Of a stretch of 64,000 bases of DNA, positions 22,890 through 32,011 are shown in pieces; position 1 is the stretch's first letter, and every line of letters starts with the position of its first letter. This DNA comes from Paenibacillus nasutitermitis (lineage in GTDB: Bacteria; Bacillota; Bacilli; Paenibacillales; Paenibacillaceae): assembly GCF_014641075.1 (NCBI RefSeq), contig NZ_BMHP01000014.1, forward strand, positions 1 to 64,000, read 5' to 3'. A model generated the notes under the pieces. That model ran no database searches and was not told the origin of the DNA. It saw nothing but the letters and a program-made list of their open reading frames with translations. The position numbers and the translations under genes were made by a program.

Positions 22890-24730
22890 ACCGGCTCACC
22901 GTCCTCTATAAGAGCCGGCAGCAATACCGTCACCGTCGTTCCCTCGTTCAGTTCGGAATCGAGCGATATCGAGCCTCCATGCGCCTTTACAATTTCCCGG
23001 GCAATAGACAGCCCAAGACCGGTACCGCCCATATTGCGTGAACGCGCCTTATCCACCCGGTAGAAACGTTCGAATATCCGGTTCAAATCCTTCTTCGGAA
23101 TGCCGATTCCTGTATCCTTGACGCTGATCGCAATTGCAGCCGTATCAAGTCTGCGTGCCGAAATCACAATCTTCCCGCCATCAAGCGTATATTTTATCGC
23201 ATTGGAAACCAGATTGTCGAACACCTGATCGATCTGATCCCGGTCCAGCAGAATGGTGTCGATCCCTTTTTCGACATGGACTTCCGCACGAATCGACTTG
23301 CTCCGCAGCTGAAAAGAAAACCGGTCCGCCACTTCCTCCAGCATCTCGTGAACCCCGGTCTGCTGCCGGCGCAGCGGCGCCTGATTGGAATCCAGCCGCG
23401 ACAGATGCAGCAGATCGGTGACAAGGCGGATCATCCGCTCCGTCTCGTTGCGAATGACCCCGACGAACCGCTGACCCAGCTCCTGCTCCTCCATAGCCCC
23501 GTCATCCAGCGCTTCGGTATAGCTCTTGATCGTGGTCAGCGGTGTCCGCAGCTCATGCGATACATTGGCTACGAACTCGCGTCTGGACTGTTCGAGCCGC
23601 TCCTGCTCCGTCACATCCTGCAGCACCGCTATCGTGCCGGATATGCCTTTGTCGCGCCTGCGGATCGGGGTAAACGTGACACGCATCAGCTCGTCCTCAT
23701 CCTCACTGCCCGGATGGATATGATGATGAATCACCGCAGCTTTTTCATTGCCGTTCAGCAGACCAGCCAGCTTCTCCTCTTCCATGCCGAACAGTTCATT
23801 CAGCCGGCAGCCCTGGCATGAATCTTCACGCAGCATTTCCTCGGCCCGCCGATTGGTGATCATCACGATCCCATGCTCGTCAGCGGCGACAACGCCGTCG
23901 CTCATATTAGCCAGAATGGAAGAGATCTTATCCTTCTCCTCTTCATTGGCCGAGAGCGCATCGCGCAGCCGCATCGTCATATCGTTGAACACCTCGGAGA
24001 GCCGTCCGATCTCGTCGTCGCCGAGCACCGGAACCTGCTGGTTGAAACGCCCCTCAGCGACCGCCGCTGCTTGACGAGTCAAACCCTTGATAGGGTTCGT
24101 AATCGTGTGCGCCAGCAGAACGCCCAAGACGCCAGTAAGCCCCAGCGCGAAGATCATGCCGGACATAAAGATCCGGTTGATGCGGTCTACCGTCTGATAC
24201 AAGTCCTTCATGGAGGCCACCAGATAAACGGCCCCCACAATCTTATCGCCGTTGATTACCGGCTTGGCGATAATTTTTTTGCGGACGTTGTCTTCGTCAA
24301 TAACATCCTCTTCATTGTCGCGGATCCCCTGCAGCGCCCGGCTGACGGCAAGCGAAGTGTTCTTCTTACCGATATACGACTGATGAGCCTGAACCGAGGT
24401 GGCCAATACTTTTCCCGCAGCATCCAGCACTTGAATTTCCGCTTCATTGATGCTGAACAAGCTGCGGACCAGCATATTGAGGTCTTCTTCCGTCGTCTGC
24501 TGGCCGCTTGCATCAGCTGTCTTGTCGGGCTTGCTCGCTAACGTCTGGGCCGCGAACTCCGAGAGCAGGTTAGCCTGTTCATTCATGTTCTTGGTGAAGG
24601 TACTCGTCAGCGACGTCTTCATCGTGCTGATGAAATACACGCCGATCAACTGCATCGCGATTAGAATGAGCAGCACATAAATGATAATGAGCTTCACCTG
24701 GATACTGCGGAAGAAACGTATCCCTTTCAT
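22886..24730 (-). CDS. walK: WalK (YycG) sensor histidine kinase
   Basis: This is the essential cell-wall sensor kinase, 614 residues. In order: membrane helix 1 (about 11-33), external sensor loop, membrane helix 2 (about 185-205), HAMP, PAS (about 265-370, with a Cys pair and His residues), HisKA with the phospho-acceptor in ANVSHELRTPLT, and HATPase_c with NAIKYT, DTGIGIPKKDL and GGTGLGLSIAREI. It phosphorylates WalR to control autolysins and wall metabolism. Its ATG overlaps the walR stop (ATGA). Confidence 0.97.
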   Translation of the reverse strand: MKGIRFFRSIQVKLIIIYVLLILIAMQLIGVYFISTMKTSLTSTFTKNMNEQANLLSEFAAQTLASKPDKTADASGQQTTEEDLNMLVRSLFSINEAEIQVLDAAGKVLATSVQAHQSYIGKKNTSLAVSRALQGIRDNEEDVIDEDNVRKKIIAKPVINGDKIVGAVYLVASMKDLYQTVDRINRIFMSGMIFALGLTGVLGVLLAHTITNPIKGLTRQAAAVAEGRFNQQVPVLGDDEIGRLSEVFNDMTMRLRDALSANEEEKDKISSILANMSDGVVAADEHGIVMITNRRAEEMLREDSCQGCRLNELFGMEEEKLAGLLNGNEKAAVIHHHIHPGSEDEDELMRVTFTPIRRRDKGISGTIAVLQDVTEQERLEQSRREFVANVSHELRTPLTTIKSYTEALDDGAMEEQELGQRFVGVIRNETERMIRLVTDLLHLSRLDSNQAPLRRQQTGVHEMLEEVADRFSFQLRSKSIRAEVHVEKGIDTILLDRDQIDQVFDNLVSNAIKYTLDGGKIVISARRLDTAAIAISVKDTGIGIPKKDLNRIFERFYRVDKARSRNMGGTGLGLSIAREIVKAHGGSISLDSELNEGTTVTVLLPALIEDGEPV

Positions 24731-25473
24731 CCGTACCCGAATCCCCCGGACTTGGGATTGCGCATCAGATAGCCCAGACCCCGCCTTGTGAGAATATAGG
24801 CCGGACGGCTCGGATCGTCCTCGATTTTCTCCCTTAGCCTTCTGATCGTGACATCGACAGTCCGCACATCCCCGAAATATTCAAATCCCCATACCGCCTG
24901 CAGCAGATGCTCCCGGGTCATCACTTTTCCGCTGTTGCGGGCCAGATAGTAGACCAGCTCATATTCGCGGTGGGTCAGATCCAAGGGCTCGTCATCCTTG
25001 TACACCACATACATATCGGTATCGATGAACAGGTTGAAAATACCCAGCCCCTGCTTCTCGTCTTCCGCAGCATGTCCGCCGGCAGTATTCCCGGATACCG
25101 TTACCTCCGCCTTCTGCCTGCGCAGATGGGCCTTCACGCGCGCCAGCAGTTCCCTTGTGCTGAACGGCTTCGTCACATAATCGTCTGCGCCCAGCTCCAG
25201 ACCCAGGACCTTGTCAAGCTCCGTGTCCTTGGCGGTCAGCATGATAATGGGGGTCTGAAGACGGCTCCGCACCTCGCGGCAGACATCCATGCCGTCCTTC
25301 ACCGGCAGCATCAAATCCAGCAGGATCAGATCCGGCTGTTCCTCAAAAGCCAACCGCACCGCTTCACCGCCGTCGAAAGCACAAATGACCTGGTAGCCTT
25401 CTTTCTCCAAGTTAAACTTCAGAATATCCGCTATCGGCTGTTCGTCGTCCACGACCAAAATTTTACCGTGCAT
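24727..25473 (-). CDS. walR: WalR (YycF) response regulator
   Basis: This is the essential OmpR-type regulator of cell-wall homeostasis. The receiver domain has VVDDEQPIADILKFNLEKEGY, the phospho-Asp in LILLDLMLP and Lys in DDYVTKPFS; a winged-helix DNA-binding domain occupies about 150-240. A spacer between the domains (about 128-140) is longer than in B. subtilis. The ATG at 25471-25473 is preferred (family start, GGGCGGTG upstream); an in-frame GTG at 25491 is the alternative. It is the first gene of the five-gene wal operon. Confidence 0.97.
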   Translation of the reverse strand: MHGKILVVDDEQPIADILKFNLEKEGYQVICAFDGGEAVRLAFEEQPDLILLDLMLPVKDGMDVCREVRSRLQTPIIMLTAKDTELDKVLGLELGADDYVTKPFSTRELLARVKAHLRRQKAEVTVSGNTAGGHAAEDEKQGLGIFNLFIDTDMYVVYKDDEPLDLTHREYELVYYLARNSGKVMTREHLLQAVWGFEYFGDVRTVDVTIRRLREKIEDDPSRPAYILTRRGLGYLMRNPKSGGFGYG

Positions 25474-25556
25474 TGTCACACCGCCCGTCACTATTGCTAG
25501 CCTTCTATATCGAGGGTACCAGGTTGCCCTGTGAACATTATTGTAAACTCCTTTCT

Positions 25557-25586
25557 ATTCTATCATAGGATAGACCCCGTTCCCAA
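25557..25586 (-). promoter_or_regulatory. Probable walR operon promoter
   Basis: TTGGGA (25581-25586) and TAGAAT (25557-25562) on the minus strand are 18 bases apart, with TGA before the -10 (extended -10). It lies about 85 bases upstream of the walR start. Confidence 0.5.
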
Positions 25587-25633
25587 ATGAAAGTTCCCTC
25601 AGGGCCACTATCCATTTACCGGGAAAAAATCAG

Positions 25634-25674
25634 AAAAAAAAAGCACCTCTGCGGCGTAAGAAGCCGAGGGTGCC
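25634..25674 (-). terminator. Terminator after the M23 peptidase gene
   Basis: GGCACC plus TC-GGC pairs with GCC-GCAGAGGTGC and is followed by nine T residues on the minus strand, 15 bases after the peptidase stop codon. Confidence 0.85.
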
Positions 25675-25687
25675 GATGACAAAATTT

Positions 25688-27106
25688 CTATAAATATTTA
25701 ATCGGGTTTTGCAGATTGCCGTCCTTTACGAGCTGGAAATGCAGATGCGTCCCGAAGGAGTGGCCCGTATTGCCCATAATGCCGAGCACATCGCCCTTCT
25801 CCAGCGTTTCGCCTTTTTTGACAGTGATTTTACTTAAATGTCCGTAAGTGGTTTCAAATCCGTTTTTATGGTTAATAATTACAGCATAGCCTAATCCGTT
25901 CTTCTTCCCGGCAAAGCTGACTACGCCGGTGTCGGCAGCCATAATATTCTTGCCGCCGATCATATCGATACCCTTGTGCATGCGTCCCCAACGACCGCCG
26001 AAGCTGCTGGTGACCTTATGGCCGCTAACCGGCCAAGAGAAGTTTCCGGTTCCTTCGCCGACGACCTTGGTGCCTTTCATAATAATGGCGGGGATCGTTT
26101 TCTCGAGCACCTGTTCACTGACGAGCACCTCTTTCATGAGGTACCCGTTTTGTTTGACGAGCTGATAAACCAGCGCTTTCCTGCCGCTTTTCCCTTCGCG
26201 GATCACTTTCGATTCGCCAATCTTCATATTGCTGTTCTTCTGTACTACGGTAGTCGGCTCGATCACAATGGTTTCCGTTACATTTTCGACCGTTTCTACC
26301 GTCACCTGAGGTTTGAGAACCGTCAGATCCAGTACATCCCCTTCACGGATCATATCATCCTCTATCCAAGGATTGCGCTCATAAATGACTTGGGGAGAAA
26401 TATCAAATTTTGTCGCAATACAGCTGACGCAATCGCCCTTCTGGACCGTATATTTGGTGGGCGCAACAACGCCTTTGACAAGCTTCAAGTACAAGGCATT
26501 GGGGTCTGCAATCTCATCAGGCTGCACGTCCGTCTCTACCGTCGCCACCTTCTCGATAAACTTTACCGACTTCAGTGATGTGGCCGACTTTGGTGCCTCT
26601 GCGGTTTGTTTGGTGCTGAGCGAAAGTGCCTTCACTTCAAGCGTTTTGTTTTTAACTGTGTCCGGGGGCGCGTACTTGTTCTCCACCCGCTGGAGCAGCG
26701 AGTCCGCCGTGGCCTGATCTTTTACGATGCCGACGACTTTTCCGTTAACCTTGAGCTCCACCCCCACAGCATGGCTGGTAAGCAAACTCTCCAGCTTGGC
26801 TAAAGTAGCTGCCGTTTGCGGCTTAGCTTTGTAAGCGCTCTTACGTTCATAAGTGACTTCACCGGTTTCTACAACCATTTGGGCTTTGGGGTTGGCAGCC
26901 TCTATTTCAGCCTGTTTACGGCTGAGAAGCGCCTCTGCCTGATCCTGGGAGCTTAAATCGCCTATAAGCTGGCCGTCCCTGTATACTTGAACAAAATCAA
27001 CGGTATTTGTTTTTATGTATTGGCTGCCGCTAAATCCTGCTAGAATCAGCAAAACCAGGGCACCTCCAATAAGTGCGAGTGGTTTTTTGTGCTTCAAAAC
27101 GGTCAT
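25688..27106 (-). CDS. Secreted M23 peptidase with LysM and G5 domains
   Basis: This 472-residue cell-wall hydrolase has an N-terminal membrane/signal segment (about 10-28), two degenerate YARHG-like repeats up to about 220, a LysM domain (about 222-268, KYTVQKGDCVSCIATKF), a G5 domain (about 275-352) and a C-terminal M23 (LytM) endopeptidase domain. The zinc ligands are visible (HKGIDM and HLHFQL), as is the catalytic-type His in TTYGHLS. It probably cuts peptidoglycan cross-bridges or stem peptides. It sits directly upstream of the wal operon on the same strand but is separated from it by a terminator. Confidence 0.92.
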   Translation of the reverse strand: MTVLKHKKPLALIGGALVLLILAGFSGSQYIKTNTVDFVQVYRDGQLIGDLSSQDQAEALLSRKQAEIEAANPKAQMVVETGEVTYERKSAYKAKPQTAATLAKLESLLTSHAVGVELKVNGKVVGIVKDQATADSLLQRVENKYAPPDTVKNKTLEVKALSLSTKQTAEAPKSATSLKSVKFIEKVATVETDVQPDEIADPNALYLKLVKGVVAPTKYTVQKGDCVSCIATKFDISPQVIYERNPWIEDDMIREGDVLDLTVLKPQVTVETVENVTETIVIEPTTVVQKNSNMKIGESKVIREGKSGRKALVYQLVKQNGYLMKEVLVSEQVLEKTIPAIIMKGTKVVGEGTGNFSWPVSGHKVTSSFGGRWGRMHKGIDMIGGKNIMAADTGVVSFAGKKNGLGYAVIINHKNGFETTYGHLSKITVKKGETLEKGDVLGIMGNTGHSFGTHLHFQLVKDGNLQNPIKYL

Positions 27107-27238
27107 GATTGGCTCCTTTTCACGTTCTCGCTTTAGTCAAACGACCAAATCCGACATTGAAGTTGGTGCATGGATGGCTACGCATTACTTTACCACACGC
27201 CATGCAGGAGGATCAATCAAACCACTCTTTATCAAAAA

Positions 27239-28054
27239 TTAATATTTTTTCAGAATATCCATCATCCGGTCGTATTCGGTCCGATCCAGATTTTGCGCAA
27301 TCAGCTGCTGGAGCTCTGTCATTTCCTCGGAAGTAAGTCCACCCTCGATCAACGCTGATATCCGCTGCCACGAATCCGTCGGCAGTTTCTTCATAATGAC
27401 ATTAAACAGCTCCTGCTTGTCCGCGTCGCTCAGGCTGTTCTTGGCCGCATTCAATTGGTCCGTGGTCATCGCCAAGCCCTCTTTTTCCGCTTCACCCGTT
27501 TGGCCGCTGGAAGCGCCGCTGTTGCCTTTGGGACCTGTTCCGCCGCCAATGTCGGACAACGCACCGGGCTCAGATCCGAAGGCATCCACCGCAAGCGGCG
27601 TTTCTTCCTCGCCCTGGCTGCTGCCTGCCTCATTATCCGCTTCCGACTGGCTGCCACTCCCTGCGTTATCCCCTGCTCCGGCATTGCTGCTGCTGTTGCC
27701 GGTCTCAGCAACTCCTCCTGTATCACTGCCCTCATCCGTACCCGATCCGGAATCGCTGCTTGCCCCGGATCCATTCGCTGACGGATCCCCGTTCTTGCCG
27801 GTTCCTACCGGGTTATCGTTGTCCGGGCTTTGATTGCCTGATGCCGTCGTTTTCTTGGGATCCTGGTCAGCTCCCCACAATCCTCCCCATACCCCGCTCA
27901 TCGCAAAAGGCGTTTGCTCCAAAGGAATACCGTACTGCTTCAGCAGGGTTTCGACATAACTATTGACGACATACCCGGTTGTCCAAATGGACAGGAAACT
28001 GACGATTAATCCCGCCGCCACCGTCCTGCCCAGCCATCCGGCCATTTTCCACAT
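27239..28054 (-). CDS. Membrane-anchored low-complexity protein, function unknown
   Basis: One N-terminal membrane helix (about residues 5-26) is followed by a long Ser/Gly/Asn/Asp-rich linker (about 60-185) and a C-terminal helical domain (about 195-271; SDADKQELFNVIMKKLP, EMTELQQLIAQNLDRTEYDRMM). The C-terminal part looks like a binding domain displayed on a flexible stalk. The ATG at 28052-28054 is chosen because GGAAGG lies nine bases upstream; an in-frame ATG 21 bases earlier overlaps that site. It precedes the M23 peptidase gene by 130 bases, so a role in wall metabolism is possible but unproven. Confidence 0.65.
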   Translation of the reverse strand: MWKMAGWLGRTVAAGLIVSFLSIWTTGYVVNSYVETLLKQYGIPLEQTPFAMSGVWGGLWGADQDPKKTTASGNQSPDNDNPVGTGKNGDPSANGSGASSDSGSGTDEGSDTGGVAETGNSSSNAGAGDNAGSGSQSEADNEAGSSQGEEETPLAVDAFGSEPGALSDIGGGTGPKGNSGASSGQTGEAEKEGLAMTTDQLNAAKNSLSDADKQELFNVIMKKLPTDSWQRISALIEGGLTSEEMTELQQLIAQNLDRTEYDRMMDILKKY

Positions 28055-28341
28055 GTTTATCATCCTTCCATACATCCCGCTTTCCTATCGGAAACTAACT
28101 ATGCTGGACTCTAGCGTTCCAACCTCTACTCTCCATTATGGGCAGTCCCAATAGGAACCATTCAATATGAGTGGAAAATTATTCATAATATCTTGCCTGC
28201 CAGCCGCGCTTGAACAGCCGAAACCCTGCTGCCTTCACCCGGTTGTGCGTGCATGACAGTTTGTAAGATGCTGTCAATATCCATATCATTGACGAAGTAA
28301 GAAGTATACAATTCCGTTCTTACAGTTTACTTACGGCCTCA

Positions 28342-28560
28342 ACTAAAAGAGAAAAGAGCATGCGCTGATATTCGTTCAGCGCACGCTGTTTCTTTAATCT
28401 CCATAATTTTATTCCGAAGCAGCGTGGAGCGTTTACGTCCCTCTCGGGACACACTTCCATGTTCCGCTCGCGTGCCAACTGTCGACTTCGTCCCTGACTT
28501 ACATAAGCCCATTCAACCTCCATAAGGAGTCGAATGGACTTGTTTGTTAGTTTTCTTCGA
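28342..28560 (-). ncRNA. Candidate structured small RNA downstream of purA
   Basis: The 645-base gap between 28076 and 28720 has no convincing gene. Its minus strand folds well: a CCATTC..GAATGG hairpin with a TTAT loop (28509-28537), GTCCC-GAGA-GGGAC with a GNRA-like tetraloop (28437-28450), and an 11-base-pair hairpin (28358-28386) followed by a T-rich tail, like a terminator. Two short overlapping reading frames cross it, and the shorter one ends inside the terminator tail, which argues against coding. No known RNA family is recognised and no clear promoter is seen. Confidence 0.3.
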
Positions 28561-28665
28561 TTTTCTTCAACGGTTAAACCGCCGGGCTTTCTATGACCCC
28601 ACCTTCGATATCGAATCGGGAACTATGACAGTTCTTCAACCCTCTGCTACTCCTATCGGCTCACA

Positions 28666-28700
28666 ACAAAAAGGACAGCGCCCGCAGACGTTGTCCTTTT
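28666..28700 (-). terminator. purA terminator
   Basis: AAAAGGACAA and TTGTCC-type arms (AAGGACAACG / CGCTGTCCTTTTT) form a hairpin with a T-run on the minus strand, starting 20 bases after the purA stop codon. Confidence 0.8.
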
Positions 28701-28720
28701 GTTATTCGCCGTATGTTATT

Positions 28721-30007
28721 TTATAAATAAATGGGCTGCACTTGATTGGTTTGCTCGCGGTTGCGGCCAACCGAGAAGATCGAGATCGGAATACCGGTCA
28801 GCTCCGACACACGCTCCACATAACGGCGCGTATTCTCAGGCAGATCGGCAAGGGTTTTCACATCGGAAATATCCTCGCTCCATCCCGGAAGCTCCTCATA
28901 TACCGCTTCGCACTCGGATATCAGCTTCAGACTGGCCGGATACGTGTCAATCACTTCGCCGCGCAGCTTGTAGCCGGTGCAGATTTTGACCGTTTGCAGA
29001 CCCGACAGCACGTCAAGCGAGTTCAGCGAAAGGCCGGTGATGCCGCTGACGCGGCGGGCATGGCGAACCACAACGCTGTCGAACCAGCCGACACGGCGCG
29101 GACGGCCTGTTACTGTACCGTACTCATGGCCCCGCTCACGGATCCACTCGCCTGTTTCATTGTTCAGCTCAGTTGGGAACGGACCGTCGCCTACACGTGT
29201 CGTGTACGCTTTGGCTACCCCGATAACCTGCTGAATCTTCGAAGGACCAACGCCAGAGCCGATGCACACGCCGCCGGCCGTAGGGTTAGACGAAGTCACG
29301 AACGGATAGGTCCCTTGGTCGATATCCAGCATAACGCCCTGCGCGCCTTCAAACAGAATACGTTTGCCGGCATCAATGGCGTCGTTGAGCACAACCGAGG
29401 TATCCGTTACATAATGGCGGAGAATCTCGGCATAGCCCAAGTATTCCTGCAGGATGGCCTCACAGTCGAGTGGCTCGCCGCCGTATACCTGCTGAATCAC
29501 CTGATTTTTCTCTTTTACAATATGGCGGAGCCGGCTCTCGAACTCCTCGGGATCCATCAGATCCGCAATTCGGATACCTGCCCGCGCTGCTTTATCCATA
29601 TAACACGGACCGATCCCTTTACGGGTCGTTCCGATTTTATTATCGCCTTTGCGCTCTTCTTCCAGGCCGTCGAGTACCAGATGATAAGGCATAATGACAT
29701 GGGCACGGTCGCTGATTTTCAGGTTCTCCGTGTTGAAGCCGTTTTCCTGAATATATTTAATTTCCTCAATGAGAGCAGATGGATTGATGACCATTCCGTT
29801 ACCAATGACGCTCACTTTGTTTTCATTGAAAATTCCCGATGGAATCATCGTCAGCTTATATTTTTTATTGCCGATAAGAATCGTATGTCCGGCGTTGTTT
29901 CCCCCTTGATAGCGGGCAACGACGTCCGCGCCTTCCGCCAGAAAGTCAGTGATTTTCCCCTTGCCTTCGTCTCCCCACTGCGTTCCGACCACAACTACTG
30001 TTGACAT
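28721..30007 (-). CDS. purA: Adenylosuccinate synthetase PurA
   Basis: PurA joins IMP and aspartate with GTP to make adenylosuccinate, the first committed step to AMP. The 428-residue length is normal. The P-loop-like VVVGTQWGDEGKGK, the QGGNNAGHTI motif, the GARKGIGP-type loop (here TTRKGIGPCY) and the GTP-binding C terminus are all present. The ATG at 30005-30007 is chosen over an upstream in-frame start because it gives the family N terminus and has GGGGGT upstream. It is monocistronic, with its own terminator. Confidence 0.97.
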   Translation of the reverse strand: MSTVVVVGTQWGDEGKGKITDFLAEGADVVARYQGGNNAGHTILIGNKKYKLTMIPSGIFNENKVSVIGNGMVINPSALIEEIKYIQENGFNTENLKISDRAHVIMPYHLVLDGLEEERKGDNKIGTTRKGIGPCYMDKAARAGIRIADLMDPEEFESRLRHIVKEKNQVIQQVYGGEPLDCEAILQEYLGYAEILRHYVTDTSVVLNDAIDAGKRILFEGAQGVMLDIDQGTYPFVTSSNPTAGGVCIGSGVGPSKIQQVIGVAKAYTTRVGDGPFPTELNNETGEWIRERGHEYGTVTGRPRRVGWFDSVVVRHARRVSGITGLSLNSLDVLSGLQTVKICTGYKLRGEVIDTYPASLKLISECEAVYEELPGWSEDISDVKTLADLPENTRRYVERVSELTGIPISIFSVGRNREQTNQVQPIYL

Positions 30008-30175
30008 AGATATACCCCCATTCGACGTAAAGCGCACATCGAAAATTACCGCCGTTGCAGGCAGCATGTTAAGTTTAGCAGGCGACTCCATCAAAGTCAA
30101 TAAAATAACGAACGATTGCAGGGTTGCCTATCTGATTGTTCGGAATTGCCTCTTCTTATTCCCATAACCATCCTG

Positions 30176-31537
30176 TTAGGATGCCTGGCCCGGTTCCTGA
30201 TGCGAACGGTCCAGACCCACGAATTTATTGTAATTTTTCAGGAACGCCAGCTCCACCGTGCCCACCGGTCCGTTCCGCTGTTTGGCGATTATAATTTCAA
30301 TAATATTCTTCTTCTCGGATTCCTTATCGTAATAATCATCCCGATAGAGGAAAGCAACAATATCGGCATCCTGCTCAATCGAGCCGGATTCCCGAAGGTC
30401 AGACATCATCGGGCGCTTGTCCTGCCGCTGCTCCACGCCCCGGCTAAGCTGCGAGAGCGCGATAACCGGCACCTCCAGCTCACGGGCGATCTGCTTCAGC
30501 GTACGGGAGATTTCGGAAACCTCCTGTTGACGGTTCTCACCGGCTTTGCCGCGGCCCTGTATGAGCTGCAGGTAGTCGATCAGAATCATCCCGAGGCCCC
30601 GCTCCTTCTTCAGACGGCGGCATTTGGCGCGGATATCGGCCACGGTAATGCCTGGCGTATCATCGATAAAGATCTGAGCCTCTGACAGCGAACCAATCGC
30701 CATCGTCAGCTTCTCCCAATCGTCGCCTTCGAGAAAGCCTGTCCGCATCCGTCCCGCGTCCACATTGGCTTCTGCGCAAATCATCCGCTGAACCAGCTGC
30801 GCCGCCGACATCTCCAGACTGAAGATCGCGACCGTCTCGCGTGCCCGGACGCCTACGTTCTGTGCGATATTAAGCGCGAAGGCCGTTTTACCTACTGAGG
30901 GACGAGCCGCCACGATGATCAGATCATTCCGCTGAAAACCGGACGTCATCTTGTCCAAATCGCTGAAACCCGAGGGGATTCCGCTTGGTCCGCCTTTATT
31001 GGTGTACAGATGCTCCACTCGTTCGAACACTTCCATCAGCACATCGCGAATGGAGATGAAGCCCGTACTTGAGCGGCGATTGGACAACTCCATAATCCGC
31101 TGCTCGGCTTCATTAAGCAGCAGGCCAACATCGTCTGCCGCCGCATAGCCGTTGGATACAATCTGTGTGGCCGTCCGGATAAGCCGCCGCAGCATGGATT
31201 TCTCTTCCACAATCTGCGCGTAATAATCAACATTCGCCGCCGTTGGAACCGAATTGGCCACCTTCGACAGGTAACTGACGCCACCCATCTCCTCCAGCTG
31301 CTGCCGATCCTGCAAATAAGCCGTCAGCGTTACAAGGTCAATCGGCTGGTTCGCTTCGCCAATTTCCACCATCGCCTCATAAATGATCTGGTGCGCCGGC
31401 GAATAGAAGTCTTCACTGCGCAGCCGCTCCATGGACGTGATCAAAGCTTCCGCATTCAGCAGAATAGCGCCGATTACAGCCTGTTCCGCTTCAATATTCT
31501 GCGGCGGTACACGGTCAAACATCAGCTCATTGCTCAT
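30176..31537 (-). CDS. dnaB: Replicative DNA helicase DnaB (DnaC of B. subtilis)
   Basis: This 453-residue hexameric helicase unwinds DNA at the fork. The N-terminal helical domain begins RVPPQNIEAEQAVIGAILL; the RecA-like domain has Walker A ARPSVGKTAFAL, Walker B MILIDYLQLI and the sensor motifs (SQLSRGVEQR). The start ATG has AAAGGGG about 12 bases upstream. It follows rplI by 27 bases, in the conserved gdpP-rplI-dnaB order. Confidence 0.97.
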   Translation of the reverse strand: MSNELMFDRVPPQNIEAEQAVIGAILLNAEALITSMERLRSEDFYSPAHQIIYEAMVEIGEANQPIDLVTLTAYLQDRQQLEEMGGVSYLSKVANSVPTAANVDYYAQIVEEKSMLRRLIRTATQIVSNGYAAADDVGLLLNEAEQRIMELSNRRSSTGFISIRDVLMEVFERVEHLYTNKGGPSGIPSGFSDLDKMTSGFQRNDLIIVAARPSVGKTAFALNIAQNVGVRARETVAIFSLEMSAAQLVQRMICAEANVDAGRMRTGFLEGDDWEKLTMAIGSLSEAQIFIDDTPGITVADIRAKCRRLKKERGLGMILIDYLQLIQGRGKAGENRQQEVSEISRTLKQIARELEVPVIALSQLSRGVEQRQDKRPMMSDLRESGSIEQDADIVAFLYRDDYYDKESEKKNIIEIIIAKQRNGPVGTVELAFLKNYNKFVGLDRSHQEPGQAS

Positions 31538-31564
31538 CTGCTTGTTGAACCCCTTTACCTGTTA

Positions 31565-32011
31565 TTATTCCTCTGCCGCCTGAACCTTCAGCTTCGCCTT
31601 CACTTCAGGATGCACTTTAATCATCACCTGGGTTACGCCAAGCGTACGAATTGGCTCATCCAACTCGATTTTCCGTTTATCGACCTTGATGCCGTGACCG
31701 GCTTCCAGCGCTTCGGCGATTTGTTTGCTTGTAATGGCGCCAAACAACCTGCCGCCCTCGCCCGCTTTTGTTTTCACAACGACAATTAGTTCCTCCAGCT
31801 TAGCTGAAAGCGCCTTGGCATCCTCTTTTTCCTTCTCTTTGCGTTTTTGCTCCGAAGCCGTTTGCAGCTCCAACGTCTTCAGATTACCGTCCGATGCCAG
31901 CTTGGCTAGTCCCTGCGGGAGGAGAAAATTGCGTACATACCCTTCTGATAGATCTTTAACATCGCCTTTTTTGCCCTGTCCCTTAACGTCTTTCAACAAA
32001 ATAATTTTCAT
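31565..32011 (-). CDS. rplI: 50S ribosomal protein L9
   Basis: Complete L9 of 148 residues: N-terminal domain with KIILLKDVKGQGKKGDVKDLSEGYVRNFLLPQGLA in family form, a central helix (EQKRKEKEKEDAKALSAKL) and a C-terminal domain ending in KVHPEVKAKLKV. It stabilises the L1-stalk region and reading-frame maintenance. The start overlaps the gdpP stop by four bases, so translation is probably coupled to gdpP. Confidence 0.97.
   Translation of the reverse strand: MKIILLKDVKGQGKKGDVKDLSEGYVRNFLLPQGLAKLASDGNLKTLELQTASEQKRKEKEKEDAKALSAKLEELIVVVKTKAGEGGRLFGAITSKQIAEALEAGHGIKVDKRKIELDEPIRTLGVTQVMIKVHPEVKAKLKVQAAEE

Noticed and set aside
28320..28523. 67-codon frame on the minus strand, and an overlapping 57-codon frame (28339-28512) after GGAGG
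   Set aside because: The longer has no ribosome binding site, the shorter ends inside a terminator-like tail, and strong RNA hairpins explain the base pattern better; kept only as a possible RNA.
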